Shown: one piece after another, positions 1 through 12,000 of the stretch
Layout of the letters: the number at the start of each line of letters is the position of its first letter
Numbering within the stretch: the stretch's first letter is position 1
Assembly (NCBI RefSeq): GCF_000150275.1
Contig: NW_002060954.1
Span: 620,287-684,286, forward strand
Source: Trichoplax adhaerens
Lineage: Eukaryota; Placozoa; Uniplacotomia; Trichoplacea; Trichoplacidae
Direction: 5' to 3'
Length of the DNA: 64,000 nt
The notes under the pieces: model-generated
The model's input: only the letters and a program-made list of their open reading frames with translations
The model's database searches: none
What the model was told of the DNA's origin: nothing
Position numbers and translations under genes: made by a program

Positions 1-741
1 CCGAGCTTCAAGAGACATTAATCTATAAGGAAGGTAACAATAATCAAGATTGTCAATGATACTAGAATAAAAGGACAATATTTATTGCTGATTAGTTTTG
101 AATAATACTCTGTTTTTCTTTAATAGAAAATATAGTATTAGATCCCGGTTCCACTGTTTCTCACAACATATAACTTTGGAGCAGTAAACATCAATAAAAA
201 CTTTTGTACGCTATGAAGGAATAAAAATTAGTAGATAGCTCAATATCTGGCGTAACGTACGATATACTTGAGGGATAAATAACGATTGCTTGTCTAATAA
301 TAATTATATAATGACCCTAAAGATACTATCGTCAATTTTCATAATACTGTATATAGTTCGCAAAATTTTATTCATTTACCTTGATATGTTTATACTATAC
401 AATAGGTATTTGTTTAAGAATAAGTAATAAATATTTGATGCGAATAAATCATCTGAAACTGATTGTAGTATTGAAATGTAGACAAAAATACATGTATTTT
501 TAGGCAACAAAATCATTTTCAAAGCAACTTTATAAAGTATTATTTCAAAGCTATATATAGATTATTTTTTTCAATAATTGGCGTTGAATCTGTAAGAACA
601 GCTTTGAGAGATTTGCATAATTACTGAACATGACGGTAATTGAGTGATCAATTTCAATGATTGACGTGATCTATAATCATCATAATTATTTTATCCCCAT
701 ACTAAAGCATTATTAAAGGTATCTTTTGGTCTTCTTTGTTC

Positions 742-865
742 GGTACTGTACTGTATGTGCAGTACGTACCGATGTTACACCCTTTTATTATTATTATTTA
801 TTTATAGGTACTGTACTGAAATGTACCGGCATCGGCATGGCGGAGAGACTGTACTGTAAGATTGA
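742..865. repeat. TGTAC/GTACA repeat cluster
   Basis: Scattered short runs of GTACTGTACTGTA and AGTACGTAC type, at 742-768, 808-818 and 848-858. This is the first cluster of the pentanucleotide family seen from the left edge. Confidence 0.6.
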
Positions 866-1022
866 TATAAGGATTGAACAAAAAGAATTTTATTTATTAT
901 TAATCCAGCTGATTACTGTGTGATTCGATACAGCCACAAAATTAGAATAACTTTTTTTTAATATGCAGTATATATTAAGTTAAGTTAAATGAAATAGTGA
1001 TAACACAATCAACGCCAATACA

Positions 1023-1197
1023 GTACTTTCATCTTACGTGTACAGTAATAAGATGTGAAATACTGTACAGTACAGTATTTGCACCTGAGCATGCAAAGTG
1101 TACAGTACTGTACGTACAGTACAGTAAAGTACAGTATACTGTAGTGAAAGAGAGAGTCAGAGATGGAGGCTGAATGTACAGTACTGTACTGTAGTGT
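1023..1197. repeat. TGTAC/GTACA strand-flipping pentanucleotide cluster
   Basis: Dense runs of the 5-bp unit TGTAC and its complement GTACA, joined through the shared palindrome GTAC so that the repeat changes strand without a seam (for example TACAGTACTGTACGTACAG near 1100). The TACAGTACTGTA core is its own reverse complement. Runs are imperfect and separated by unique bases. Confidence 0.8.
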
Positions 1198-1430
1198 AGA
1201 TTAGATTTGATGAATATTCAGCTACACGGATCGTTTTTAGCAACTGAAATTAATTAATAAGAATTAGGTATGATATCCTAGATAGAGAGTTTTCCCGATA
1301 CGTTCAGCATGCAGCCCACCAATAACAGGAAAATACTTGTATTTTAGTATTTTATTCCTTTCTATTCACAATTGCACCATAAAACTTAGAAAAATAATCC
1401 GTAAATTTGTTTATGAGCAGTGCCAAAAAT

Positions 1431-1563
1431 AGTACTGTACTGTACTGTACAGTACACTACACTGTATAGTACAGCGTACAGTACAACAGATTAAAATTTG
1501 CAGTATTATACCAACAAAACATTGATTGCGAATGCTACAGTACAGACTACAGTAGTACAGTAG
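1431..1563. repeat. TGTAC/GTACA strand-flipping pentanucleotide cluster
   Basis: Contains AGTACTGTACTGTACTGTAC followed at once by the opposite orientation (CAGTACAC), then scattered TACAGTACAG units to 1563. The switch makes a potential hairpin in single-stranded DNA or RNA. Confidence 0.8.
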
Positions 1564-2051
1564 ATTGTTAAATAAATGAACGTTAATTATTGCCAACAAA
1601 TCACTGTCCATTATTACGTAACCAGGACTGCGTCATCTCGGCGCCGTATCTAGTAATCCGGTAATCATTCCCGTAAGTGTTTTAAAATGATACGACGCAT
1701 CGTACAAAAACTTGTTGTTCATATATTATGTCTTATCTAAGGAACAAACAACAACCCACCTTGAACAGTATTACCGACGCCCACTTCATTTTATCTATTT
1801 GCAATTAACATCGAAAAAGTACCGCCTGCTTTTGTTCACCAACTATTTACGCGTATGACTACAACGTTGAATAACAATTGCTACCTTGTTTTTTATGTAA
1901 CATCATCACCAATAAAAACAGAAGAATAGGAACATCTAGTGAAACATACAGAATACAAACAAAAATATAAAGAAGGGGAAGGTTGTTATCTTATTTTTTC
2001 TCGCTAATTTGTAAATTCATAATCTCATCTTTAGTGTTGATTCCACTTACA

Positions 2052-2385
2052 TACAGTACAGTTATGTTATGATATTACTATGTACTCATCTAATACAGTA
2101 ATTTATTACCATGACTGTACACAGTACTGTACAATACTGTACTGTACTGTACCGTACAGTGCAGTAGTAACACAGCACATTGTACTGTACTGTACAGTAC
2201 AGCAGAATGACCTTTCACTGTACTGTACTGTACACTGTACAGTACCGTATTGTGTCAAAGACTTTTCATTTGTCAACATCAAGTCGTGAACATGACTCCT
2301 CTATCTTGATGAAAAAGTACTATTGTATACTGTACAGTACAGTACAGTGCAGTACAGTGTACAGTATGTATGCTGTATTACAGTA
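2052..2385. repeat. Largest TGTAC/GTACA repeat cluster
   Basis: The longest and densest cluster, with at least five strand switches. Runs at about 2113-2170, 2180-2202, 2219-2246 and 2327-2368 are close to perfect 5-bp tandem arrays. It lies about 2 kb upstream of the Tbx2/3 ATG. Confidence 0.85.
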
Positions 2386-2647
2386 ATGAGATTGTTCATG
2401 TTCTTTATTTGCTTGAGTGCAATTTTTATGGTTACTCTGCGTATTTATTTACTTAAACCTGATTACTGTATAAAAAGAGAGATAATAGTATATGACGAGA
2501 ATTAACTAAAAGAATAACGCAAGTTTAAAAATAAACTTTAGAAAAGCAAAAAATACTTTATGCTTATTTTTTGTATAATTAATTTGTCATACAGACGGTT
2601 TAGATTGGCTTTCGATCGAATACTTGTAATTTCTTCTAGTCAACATC

Positions 2648-2685
2648 TACAGTATGCTGTGCAGCACACTGTACAGTACTGTACA
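2648..2685. repeat. Short TGTAC/GTACA repeat cluster
   Basis: A compact palindromic example of the family: an ACAGTATGCTGTGCAGCAC segment followed by CTGTACAGTACTGTAC. Confidence 0.6.
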
Positions 2686-4433
2686 TTATTATAAAACTGT
2701 CGCCGTAAAATAAAATAATACTGTAAAGTGTAGATTTAGTTATTTCTTTCAATTTCCCTCCTCCCAGATTCTTAATCTTGACATCCTACTTTTATCACCT
2801 CTTTCGTCGCAAACGTATTCATTTCACCCTAATATATCTACTTTAGTTTGCACCTTCACCTGATTTTCGGGTTAGCTAAAAATTCAGTCTCTTCATTAAA
2901 ATATACGCGTAAATTAAAAGATGGTCCAATGTAACATAAATCATATTACCGGTATTATTTTAAATCACCATGAATCTCCATATTGTCCATTCAGTGCCAG
3001 GAAGAGTAAGAAGCAATGGATGAAGTGATGATTGATGAATGACGACTGATGACTAGATGACTAGTGATGAGTGACGACGATAATTGACAACATTGTCAAA
3101 TAACATAATACAGAATCGCACAATGACGTACTGTTCTGTACCTTTGTAATTCCGAAGCATAATGTATAACAACAATATCACTGTATACAATTTCTATACA
3201 AAGCTATTTGAATGCGAATTGTAGAAAGAGACGATACTAACGAATTAAAAATGAAGAAAAACAATAGAAACATACTGCAAAAACATCGATGAGTCTATTT
3301 TTCTTTTTCTTCTCTTGGCCTATCATTCTTCTTTTTGTTCTGAATGACAGCTACATACAGTATTAGTAAATAACTTTACATGTCATCTAATTCAGAAGAT
3401 ATGTACGGTTGATTGGTTCCTATTTATTGTTTACAGTAGTATAAAGCGAGAAGTGTCGAGGGCATTACAAAGCGATGACACCTCATCAATAGCAAAATAT
3501 GTTAAGAGCTATTACTTTACACCCCATATGTCACCATTATTATCGTTTAACTGGCTAGTTGCTGAGAATAACTATCAATAGAAACGGCATTAGGAACCTC
3601 CTCAATTTTTCATTAATACTTAAAATTGTTTGTACGGTACAACTGACGCTATATTACAGTTGGCCGGTGACCGAGTTTTGCTCACTTCCACATCATACAG
3701 TACTAAAAGGATCACTGAACTGAAAGCTAACAACTGAAGGGAAAATTTATCGTGTACAATACGCTGTTTTTTTTTACAAGTACCAGGTATAAATTCAAAG
3801 GTGCATAATTTTAGACGACAGAAAGAAACTACCTACAAAGACGACGAAAATTAAACATTTCGCGTTCACGGCCTTTCCAATCTGTGGCTGAAAAAAGGTA
3901 ATGTTAAAAGCTGAACACTACGGTATCACCTTTTTCAAAATGGCAGTGTTATTAGGGTGTTAACTTTACTGCCATTCTCAAGTACTAAAATTGTCGAAAA
4001 AGGCTCATAGGCTAACCTTAAATGGATATGTACTGGATAACGCTACATAGTGTAATAATTAGTTGATAAATTCACCTTATACGGTATTTTTAAAATGTTT
4101 AGAACGTCAATTTAGTACTCGTATAACTCAATTCGTTAACATTTTTCACTACATAAATTTATCAACAGATAAAGAAGGCTTTTTACCCGTATCCTCTATC
4201 CGCAACAGACATAATTGTCAAAGAAAACGGCATCAGACCACCGCTAGTTGAGATCTAACTACTAGATCTCACATACGTATAATTAACCTGAGAACCTAAT
4301 ATTCACAACTCTTCTGACGGATTCGAAAAAATTTTTCAGTGAATTCTACAATAATTCTCTTAGCTGATCATTATCCATTTGGATTCTTTATATCTTGCTG
4401 ATTTCACATTTACAGTACTCACGTTGATCAAGT

Positions 4434-7400
4434 ATGCTGCCGTCTTACACTACACCGCCGAACTTACAAACTTTCCAGTATCACCCATTTGCTACTGGCG
4501 CTAACTCTAACATGAGAGATTTCTCGGTTAATGCTCTATTAGCACATCCACCATATATTACAGCCCCTCAACCCGCTCCGAGTTCCTACCCAAATTACGC
4601 AAATCCAACGGCTTCGGGCGCTTTTCATAACGCGCTGCCATATTATAGCAATTATCCAATCGGTTACAATCAATATAAAGGATACGTGATGCCATCTTCA
4701 CAGGCTGGACCATCACCATACTCCATTCCTTTCCCGACGTATTTGCCACCACCACCTTCAACAATTAATTGCGACGCTAAATCGAAAGGAAACGAAGATA
4801 TCAAAGTAACGCTTGAAAACAAAGATTTATGGGACAAGTTTCATAACTTGGGTACTGAAATGGTCATAACGAGATCGGGAAGGTAAGAAGAAGTATAATA
4901 GACTAAAGTCCGTAGAAATTATTCGGACAATATGGATTGTAATATATTCGTACCGTATAGTACATGATTAAGGCACAGTACTGTATAGTATGTAGCGGGA
5001 AGGCTGATTTATGCCTATTGAGACGGTAGATACGATATACGCGTATGAACGGCAGTGCACACTCATTAAAAAATCTTTATTCATTCTGTACAGTACAGTA
5101 TTCTCTACTTGCTCCTGCCTTTTCAGATAATTATAAGTGATTACTTTTTCGAAATTGGTATCCTGGAAAATTTGCGTGTATTTTAGGTTTACACCTAACA
5201 AAAAGTTACTTCTTATTTATCACGCTACTTCACTTAAGGTGTAGCGTAACCTTAATTTCAATATTCAAATACCCACTCGTTCGAGGATAAAAGGCAAAAC
5301 TGTCATTAATGTTTATGTTACAGCATTTTAAGATAAGATATTTTTCTAGGATGAACTTGAGTGTGTTATGGTAATTATTTATAACTATTATACTGTAGAC
5401 TACAGAATGACTACAGTATCTGTGCTACGGTACAGTATAGGCAGTCAAAATGCCACTATAATGTAGTTAGCGTTAGATTGAAATCTAGAGGTTTAACTAC
5501 AGTACTGTACCCTGAAGTTTATACCTGTAATTTTACTAAATGATACTGTACACAGTACTGTACTTAATCTACTGTACATACGAGTACAGTGCGATATGTT
5601 TATCGATTTTAGTTTGACACAGTAATAACCAGTATTTCCCGGATAAGAACGTACAATTTTAAGTAGTATTTATTGGCTATAGTCGGTACTGTAGTATCAA
5701 TATACGAAATACTGTACTATTGCAATCTCAGAATTTAGATCTGATTTCCCAAATTTTTATCTAATCTACTGCTTAATTAAAATGAAATGAACGCACGAAA
5801 TGTGTACTTCTAATCTGACCGGATCAATAACTACAGTATGATCAAATACTGTACATCGTGAGTACTGTACCTTATTAAGCCACAGCGATTCACCTGAGAA
5901 AACTAATACGGTATATAAATTTACTACAGTATTTGAATCACACACATTTTACAGTTTCAAACTACTGTACAACAGACCACTAATATTCAGATCTGATTTC
6001 ATCGTTATTTTCTTTCTACTGTTTGTACTGTACAGTATATGCAGTATCCTAAAATATATTTTATATACATCTTTTATCGTTTTAGTGATTGTGGCAATAA
6101 ATTTTTATCTAATCCTTTTTTGTTATTATGTTAGAGAAGTAGCCTACGGTTGTTATTTCGACTCAAATTAATAATCTTGCCTGACTCGACACATAGTCGC
6201 TTTCCAGTCATTTTCTTAGTAGGGTGTCCTTTGAAAAGTCGATAGAACAAACAAAGTTGTTGTGTTATAATCCTATTGTGTCAAAATGATTTCATCATAC
6301 CTTCTTCAATATGTTGTTTATTGACCAATAATAATAACAAGCAATATTACAAGCAGTGGCGTCAGCACAATGAAATTCCTGAATGAATCATTCACAACGA
6401 AATAACGACAATATTATTGTAATTATTATTAGCTCTGCCGTCGTTGCATTATCTTCATTTTCCAAGCGACCAGTAAATTACCGTATACTATACAGTATGC
6501 CAAGTACAGTACTGTACAGTACAGTATGTATAGTAAGGTATCTTGCAGCTGACCTTAATGCTAAGGTTACAGTGACCGCTGGCTGTACTGTACAAAGGTC
6601 GTGAAAAAAGTTACTACAATTAGCCCTGTACGTACTTACCATATAGATCAAACTGACTAAATTATTAAGATTTCGTGACCGATTTATGGTACTTACAGCT
6701 TATAGAGCTAGCCGCGAGTACTCAGTCATTTGATTCCTTCTCACTTGCTAAAATAGCACAGTACTGTGTTGTGAGCTAAATTGAGTTAAAATTGCACATA
6801 AGGATAATAAGTAGATATTTTTATTGTTTCTCCAGATGTCAATCTTATTTATTGCCTTATGAGTTGTGAAACAGCATTTTTATTTGAAGCTGTTTCCTAT
6901 TTACTTCTTTTTTGTTCGCATACATGTTTTGTCACAGCCATTACCATTCATTGATTTTGTTGTTGTTAAGGATGACGACAATACAAAACACCGAAATTAT
7001 TGTCATTGGTAATGTCTGTCTACAATTTTATATACAATGGTGAATAATTTATTACCATTTGATTGACAAGCGGAACTTTGACGCATTAATGGCGTACATA
7101 GTTTATTACTTTATTAATACCAAACAGTGAATCACTATTCAGATTAAGATCATCAGTAGATCGTAAATAAGCTTACCATTCGGTACAGTGCACTATGCAA
7201 TATTAATAGTGCTTGTACTACGGTGTAGTGGACGATAAAATACGCGGACAGTTACAGTGCTGTATGCTACAGTATTGCACAAAGACTTACCCTGCCGTAC
7301 GATGCTGCAGCGAAGCCAACTTTTTATTGCTGCAATGACTGTACAGTAATGTATCATCGTTTAAGCTATTTACGCTGAGTATCTGAGTAATCGGGGTTAT

Positions 7401-9023
7401 TATGGCTGGGCCTACTGTACAGTACAGTACTTGTACAGTATTATATTCAGCAGTAAAATGCCAAAAATGTGAATTAAAATACTGTAATGTGTTACTGCAG
7501 CAAGATTGCTTTAATACAGTACTGTACTTTACATAATCGGAAACTATGCTGTAACGTCATGTTTTGGCCTGACCGTGCAGTACTGTATAGTACAGTACAT
7601 TTAAACGTCGTAAGAGTCAAATATTAAATTTAAGAGTTAATTAAGAATTTTTTCAATGGCAGTACGATCTTCCATGCTTAGAGTAAACATTACGTTTAAA
7701 AAATTTATTTATAAAAATGCAATTTAATCAATACTAAATACGTACGAAGTCGATCATTTCTTACCGTAAATGTTATTTACAGGCGAATGTTTCCAGTAAT
7801 AAAGGTCAACGTTACCGGACTAGACAGCCGAGAAAAGTATATCATGATGATGGATATTGTTCCGGCTGATGACTACAGATACAAATTTCATAATTGTGCC
7901 TGGACGGTTGGAGGAAAAGCAGATACAGAAATTGTCCCAAGGATGTACATTCACCCAGACTCACCATCTACAGGTTATCAGTGGATGCAGAAACCGATTT
8001 CTTTTCATAAGATTAAACTAACGAACAATGCGGACGACAAGCATGGATATGTACGTTTGCAATTCTTAGATCTACTTATTAACTAATTAACTATTTTTAT
8101 AGCTTTTATAGTAGTTCCTAGATATCGTATGATGTCCTATACAGCGATATCGAACTCAGTTGCCTTTCATTTACTTTTTCAGACTATCCTTAACTCCATG
8201 CATAAATACCAACCGAGGATTCATATTATTCATGCCAACGATTTGTTTCAGTACCCTCATAACACCATGAAAACGTTTGTCTTCAAAGAAACTGAATTCA
8301 TTGCAGTAACAGCCTACCAAAATGAGAAGGTACTATAAACTGCCCTTACGAATACACTATATACATATGTTTCGCTTATTTGCGATTTTCTTTGATCTAA
8401 TCATCGCTTGTGGTAGTAAATGATGATTGTTTTCCGTATTTACCCTTCTCACTATAATTAGATAACCCATTTAAAAATCTACAACAACCCCTTCGCCAAG
8501 GGTTTCCGAGATTCGGGAACCACAGGTTCTAAAACTTCTGATCATAACCATACAAGGTTGGCACTCGTCTTTATCGCTGTACTACTATACGTACTGTATA
8601 TCATATAAACGATAACTTATGCGTGTTAACATATCCTTTCATAGCAGAATAGATTTTTAATATATCTTTTCTACTTTAGGAAAGATGAAGAAGAGGGTAG
8701 TGATGAAGACAACTTAATTGAATCTAGTACCTGCAAAGAAAGCTCGCTTGAAAATGTATCGTATAAAGGTAATGCATATTTCCTTTATTCTGATATGATG
8801 TTGAGATATTAATGTACTAATTTTTGTCAATGCCTCAAAAAATTTAGATGATGCTTGTGACGTTACGACATGTGCAGAAGTAACTAAAGGTGAAACAAAC
8901 TCTGCAAGAATAAAAATTAGTAAAGAATACCAAGATGATCCAAAATCTATCAAAAGCGTCAAGAGAGAGCTAGTAGAAAAGCCGAGTAACCATAGGCACG
9001 AAAGAAAGTATCACCCGTATTGA
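4434..9023 (+). CDS. Tbx2/3: T-box transcription factor, Tbx2/3 family
   Basis: Exons 4434-4882, 7783-8050, 8183-8329, 8462-8556, 8680-8768 and 8848-9023 join in frame to 407 aa. Every junction is GT-AG and the phases match. The ATG has an in-frame TGA two codons upstream. The T-box spans about residues 123-305, with [49 protein letters not shown] and a [12 protein letters not shown] loop; the KHG-Y/F-TILNSM form is typical of Tbx2/3 rather than other T-box classes. The family binds T-elements in the nucleus and mostly represses transcription. N-terminal YHPF (16-19) and FSVNALLAH (30-38) match the start of vertebrate TBX2/3; the second is eh1-like, suggesting Groucho recruitment (inference). 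After the T-box come an acidic linker and a short basic tail with VKRE (a SUMO consensus). The C-terminus is far shorter than in vertebrates. The exon 4 donor (GTTGGC) is weak, so the 8556 boundary is least certain. Confidence 0.93.
4975..5101. repeat. TGTAC/GTACA repeats at the start of intron 1
   Basis: Short runs CAGTACTGTATAGTATG (4976-4992) and CTGTACAGTACAGTA (5087-5101) within Tbx2/3 intron 1. Confidence 0.6.
5183..5198. promoter_or_regulatory. Inverted T-box-like half-sites (TTAGGTTTACACCTAA)
   Basis: Two perfect 6-bp arms, TTAGGT and ACCTAA, flank a 4-base spacer. TTTACACCT resembles the T-box half-site TTCACACCT with one change. The site lies 300 bp into Tbx2/3 intron 1. A role in auto- or cross-regulation is inference from motif and position only. 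Confidence 0.35.
5222..5247. promoter_or_regulatory. Palindromic element with TTCAC and GGTGT half-sites
   Basis: Perfect 7-bp arms ACGCTAC and GTAGCGT enclose TTCACTTAAGG. The interior reads TTCAC then AAGGTGTA, a contracted head-to-head T-box-like arrangement. It lies 24 bp from the similar element at 5183-5198. Confidence 0.35.
5395..6050. repeat. Dispersed TGTAC/GTACA repeats in intron 1
   Basis: Many short units (such as ACAGTACTGTAC, TACTGTACACAGTACTGTAC and TTTGTACTGTACAGTATA) are spread through the middle of Tbx2/3 intron 1, less dense than upstream of the gene. Confidence 0.6.
6482..6595. repeat. TGTAC/GTACA repeat cluster in intron 1
   Basis: Contains AAGTACAGTACTGTACAGTA (6503-6522) and GCTGTACTGTACAAAG (6581-6596). 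The open frame across it is a by-product of the repeat. Confidence 0.6.
7185..7605. repeat. Last TGTAC/GTACA cluster, 3' part of intron 1
   Basis: Runs at 7338-7346, 7415-7440, 7516-7527 and 7577-7598 end about 180 bp before Tbx2/3 exon 2. To the right of this point the repeat almost disappears from the window. Confidence 0.65.
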
Positions 9024-12000
9024 AAACGACGTCAATTTAGTAGATATTAAATTTACTTGTCGCCACTCACGCCTCTTCGTGGTAAATGATGTAGAGAAAC
9101 TGGAAGGATAATACTATTACTGCCATAGTAATCCAATAGCACTGTAATGTAAGTTAAAATCGAGAAAATTCCGTACTCAAGAAAGTAGTTCAAATTTTGG
9201 TTACATTAACTGGTTCACACTCGTGTCGTTGGTGTATAGTATAGTAGTGACGTTTTCACTATAGCTTTCAACGTCCTTATGGAGCGGCCACTGTTAAAAT
9301 TAAGTAACTACTATGTGACTTTCGATCGATAATGTATAATAGAAATGTATAGTAGCATTTAAAGTACAATTTTCAATCATTCGGAAAGATCGCTTCTGTC
9401 ACCTTATACTATTTTGCAGTACAAGGCGCAGTATCAATCGCCCTTTATACAGTCTACTTATTTTTAATTTAAGCAACTTACGCCTAAATTAGCTATTGTA
9501 ATTCATCTTTAGAAGTTGCGTTACATGCAATTATTTCGATTATATACATCTTTCATGTTGCTTTACTAGTAACGATTGATCTCATAGACGTTTAATATTT
9601 TGTGTACTGTTCTCGACCTCATTTCATTTGCTTCGACTGTAATGCAAAAACTACGTTCGCAGATTATGACAACTAGTAAGGCTCTATCGGTAATATTTCA
9701 ATACTGAAACAGCAGTGATATCGTAGAAGTGATAAAATGAAGTTATGAACTATACTTGCTGTCCATCGGTTTTGCTATACTGTACTGTTGTATCCTTTAT
9801 TACAATGGCTGCTGCAATTATGTAAAACATTCTCTAGACTGTGCTCTTTGCAGTAATGAATGAATCGTATAATGTAAGAATTACAAAAATTGAAGGTGTG
9901 TAATTATATGGCACTGTATGTGCTACGTAGATCCTGTTAATTAAACACATTTTCTACATAATGGTACCTGTTATAGAAATTACCGCATGACTATAATTAT
10001 TGTTTTACTTGAAATTAATGACTATGTTGTACCATTATGTTGTATCAATATGTACAAGCAGAATTATAATATGATATAATACGTATCTGTACATGTATGT
10101 CTATTTACGGTAAAAATATATATATATGCGTATATTATGTCTATATGTACATTATGCAGTGTATGCGTACTGTATATACACGTATATACTAATAAAACAT
10201 ATTGAGGCAAATAGCTGTGTTAACAATAATAGTAATTAATTAATTAAAGCAGAGCTTCAGACGGATATAGTGCATAATAGAAATCATTATGATCCTGCAA
10301 CATTCGTGATGGTGTAATGGCATATTATACAAATAACGTGGTAGATTAAGCAATACAGTGTCCCTATGAACGTGTTCTAATTGAAGAAACTTTTGTGACG
10401 TTGTACCGGCTTTGTAATATTCTAACCGCGGGAATTCGTGCTCTTACGAACTCGTATATCGTATTTCAATGTTCTCAACGATAAATTACGTGTACACTAC
10501 CAGTAGTGGGATTGTTCCCGTAGGTAATACTGTAAAGTATTTATTTAATGTTAGTTCGTTTCTTGAACCCTGTAATGAGCACGCAAATTATGAACAACAT
10601 AATATCTATATGTAATATACGTACAGCAACTAAAGAGTACATGTAGATGCAGAGTGATAATAAGTGTATAAAACACATTTGATTCTAGTATGCTTAACAG
10701 ACTTTAAAAAGTAGATATAGTACTAGTACCAGAGGATAAGAACTGTAAAGTATATTAGAATTGTACTTATAATGATTACTGCGATAATAATATAGATTCA
10801 AAAATTGATTTACCTGCATAACCAAAGTGAATATTTTAAAGACGAAAAGGCACGTAAATTATTATTTATCATTATATATTATTGGCACATTTAGAAGTCG
10901 GCATAATTTTCGTTTATCATAGCTACATTATAACGTTTATGTTATACTAATAGAAAATTACTCTTTTCTGTAATAAATCAGAAAAGTTTTAATTTCAATA
11001 TGCTAGAATATTTATCATTAAATTAATTCTTTAACGAATTATTTATACCATTTTATACTAAAAAATTATTTGAAAAATTATGAGTATGCGATGAAATAAA
11101 AATGTAAATAACTGTTTTATTTCGAATCCTATTACCTGTATATTAATAAAGAGGCGTTTCACCAATAAATTTACATGATAAAGTAGATCATACCTAATGT
11201 TCATCTTATCCAACTTACGTATTAAACTGTAGCTTATGGTAAACTAAAGTTCGTAGGGTAAGGGCATTTACCATTTCGCTCAACGCTCTCAATCATAACG
11301 ATGACTTTTACTTTAATACTCCTTTATTATTAGAATAAAATATAATCTGTTGCTAATAATAGTTGTATCACCAGAGTTAGTTATCAGTATACTCTAAATT
11401 ATTGTGAGGAGATACCATATTAGCAAGGAATTTCACAAAGCTTTAGTAGATAAGTTATGGTAAATGCATTTTTACGTTTCATTTGTTCTCAATAGAGAAT
11501 ATTGCCCTTTCACCCCTATGAAATAATATGTCTGCATACGTGCTCAGCTGTTCACTAAATTGATGATATTTAATATGGAGTAATTTACATAGCAATTATT
11601 GCGAAAGATTTCTAAAATTAAACTATTACTACTTATCCAGCATTTATCATTGCTGCGATTTTTGTCTTCACTAGTCACTACATAGTAAGAAGATCAGGGA
11701 ACGTTTTTGGGCTGCTGTAATTCAATCAGTTGTATGTACAATGCAGTATATGCGCTTACTACCTAGAGATAATTGGTCGTAGTTCGCTTAATGGCACTGT
11801 AGCCAGACACTTCTGTGGAACGAAAAAAACCATGTTTCAGCTGGTGAATAATACCAGAGGTGTTAATATCCACATACGTAATTTACATCTTACAGCTTAT
11901 TGGCTACAAGACTTTCTTACAATACAGACAACATGTACTATAACACCTTACCGTTGTAATGGCACGGATGATTTTTAATTAAGACTTTGCCCTGTCAAAA

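Larger units (their letters stand above)
1..4433. other. 5' flank of Tbx2/3, no gene seen
   Basis: No open frame here looks coding. Short open frames around 726-923, 1411-1611 and 2080-2505 are by-products of the TGTAC/GTACA repeat, as shown by their monotonous Tyr-Cys-Thr-Val/Gln-Tyr-Ser content. The region holds most of the window's TGTAC/GTACA clusters, plus a cryptically simple GATGA-rich stretch near 3015-3085. A possible splice acceptor (TTTACAG, ending at 4415) lies 18 bases before the Tbx2/3 ATG, so a 5' untranslated exon and the real promoter may lie somewhere in this flank. I could not place a TATA box or start site with confidence. Confidence 0.6.
4883..7782 (+). other. Tbx2/3 intron 1 (2.9 kb)
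   Basis: Phase 2 intron splitting the SGR-RMFP codon, with donor GTAAGA and acceptor TTTACAG. It is by far the longest intron in either T-box gene; the other four in this gene are 79-132 bp. It carries many TGTAC/GTACA clusters and two inverted T-box-like half-site pairs at 5183-5247. No coding exon is visible inside. A long first intron in a developmental regulator is a plausible place for enhancers, which is inference. Confidence 0.8.

Noticed and set aside
726-2505. Several 60-70 codon open frames in the 5' flank
   Set aside because: They are translations of the TGTAC/GTACA repeat, give monotonous Tyr/Cys/Thr/Val/Gln/Ser content and occur in overlapping frames.
4558-4764. Minus-strand frame opposite Tbx2/3 exon 1
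   Set aside because: Antisense shadow of a clearly coding exon with conserved motifs on the plus strand.
8714-8962. Minus-strand frame over Tbx2/3 exons 5-6
   Set aside because: Antisense shadow; the plus-strand exons join in frame to a stop with matching splice phases.
11730-11978. 82-codon plus-strand frame between the T-box genes
   Set aside because: No recognisable domain, no splice partners, and a length expected by chance.
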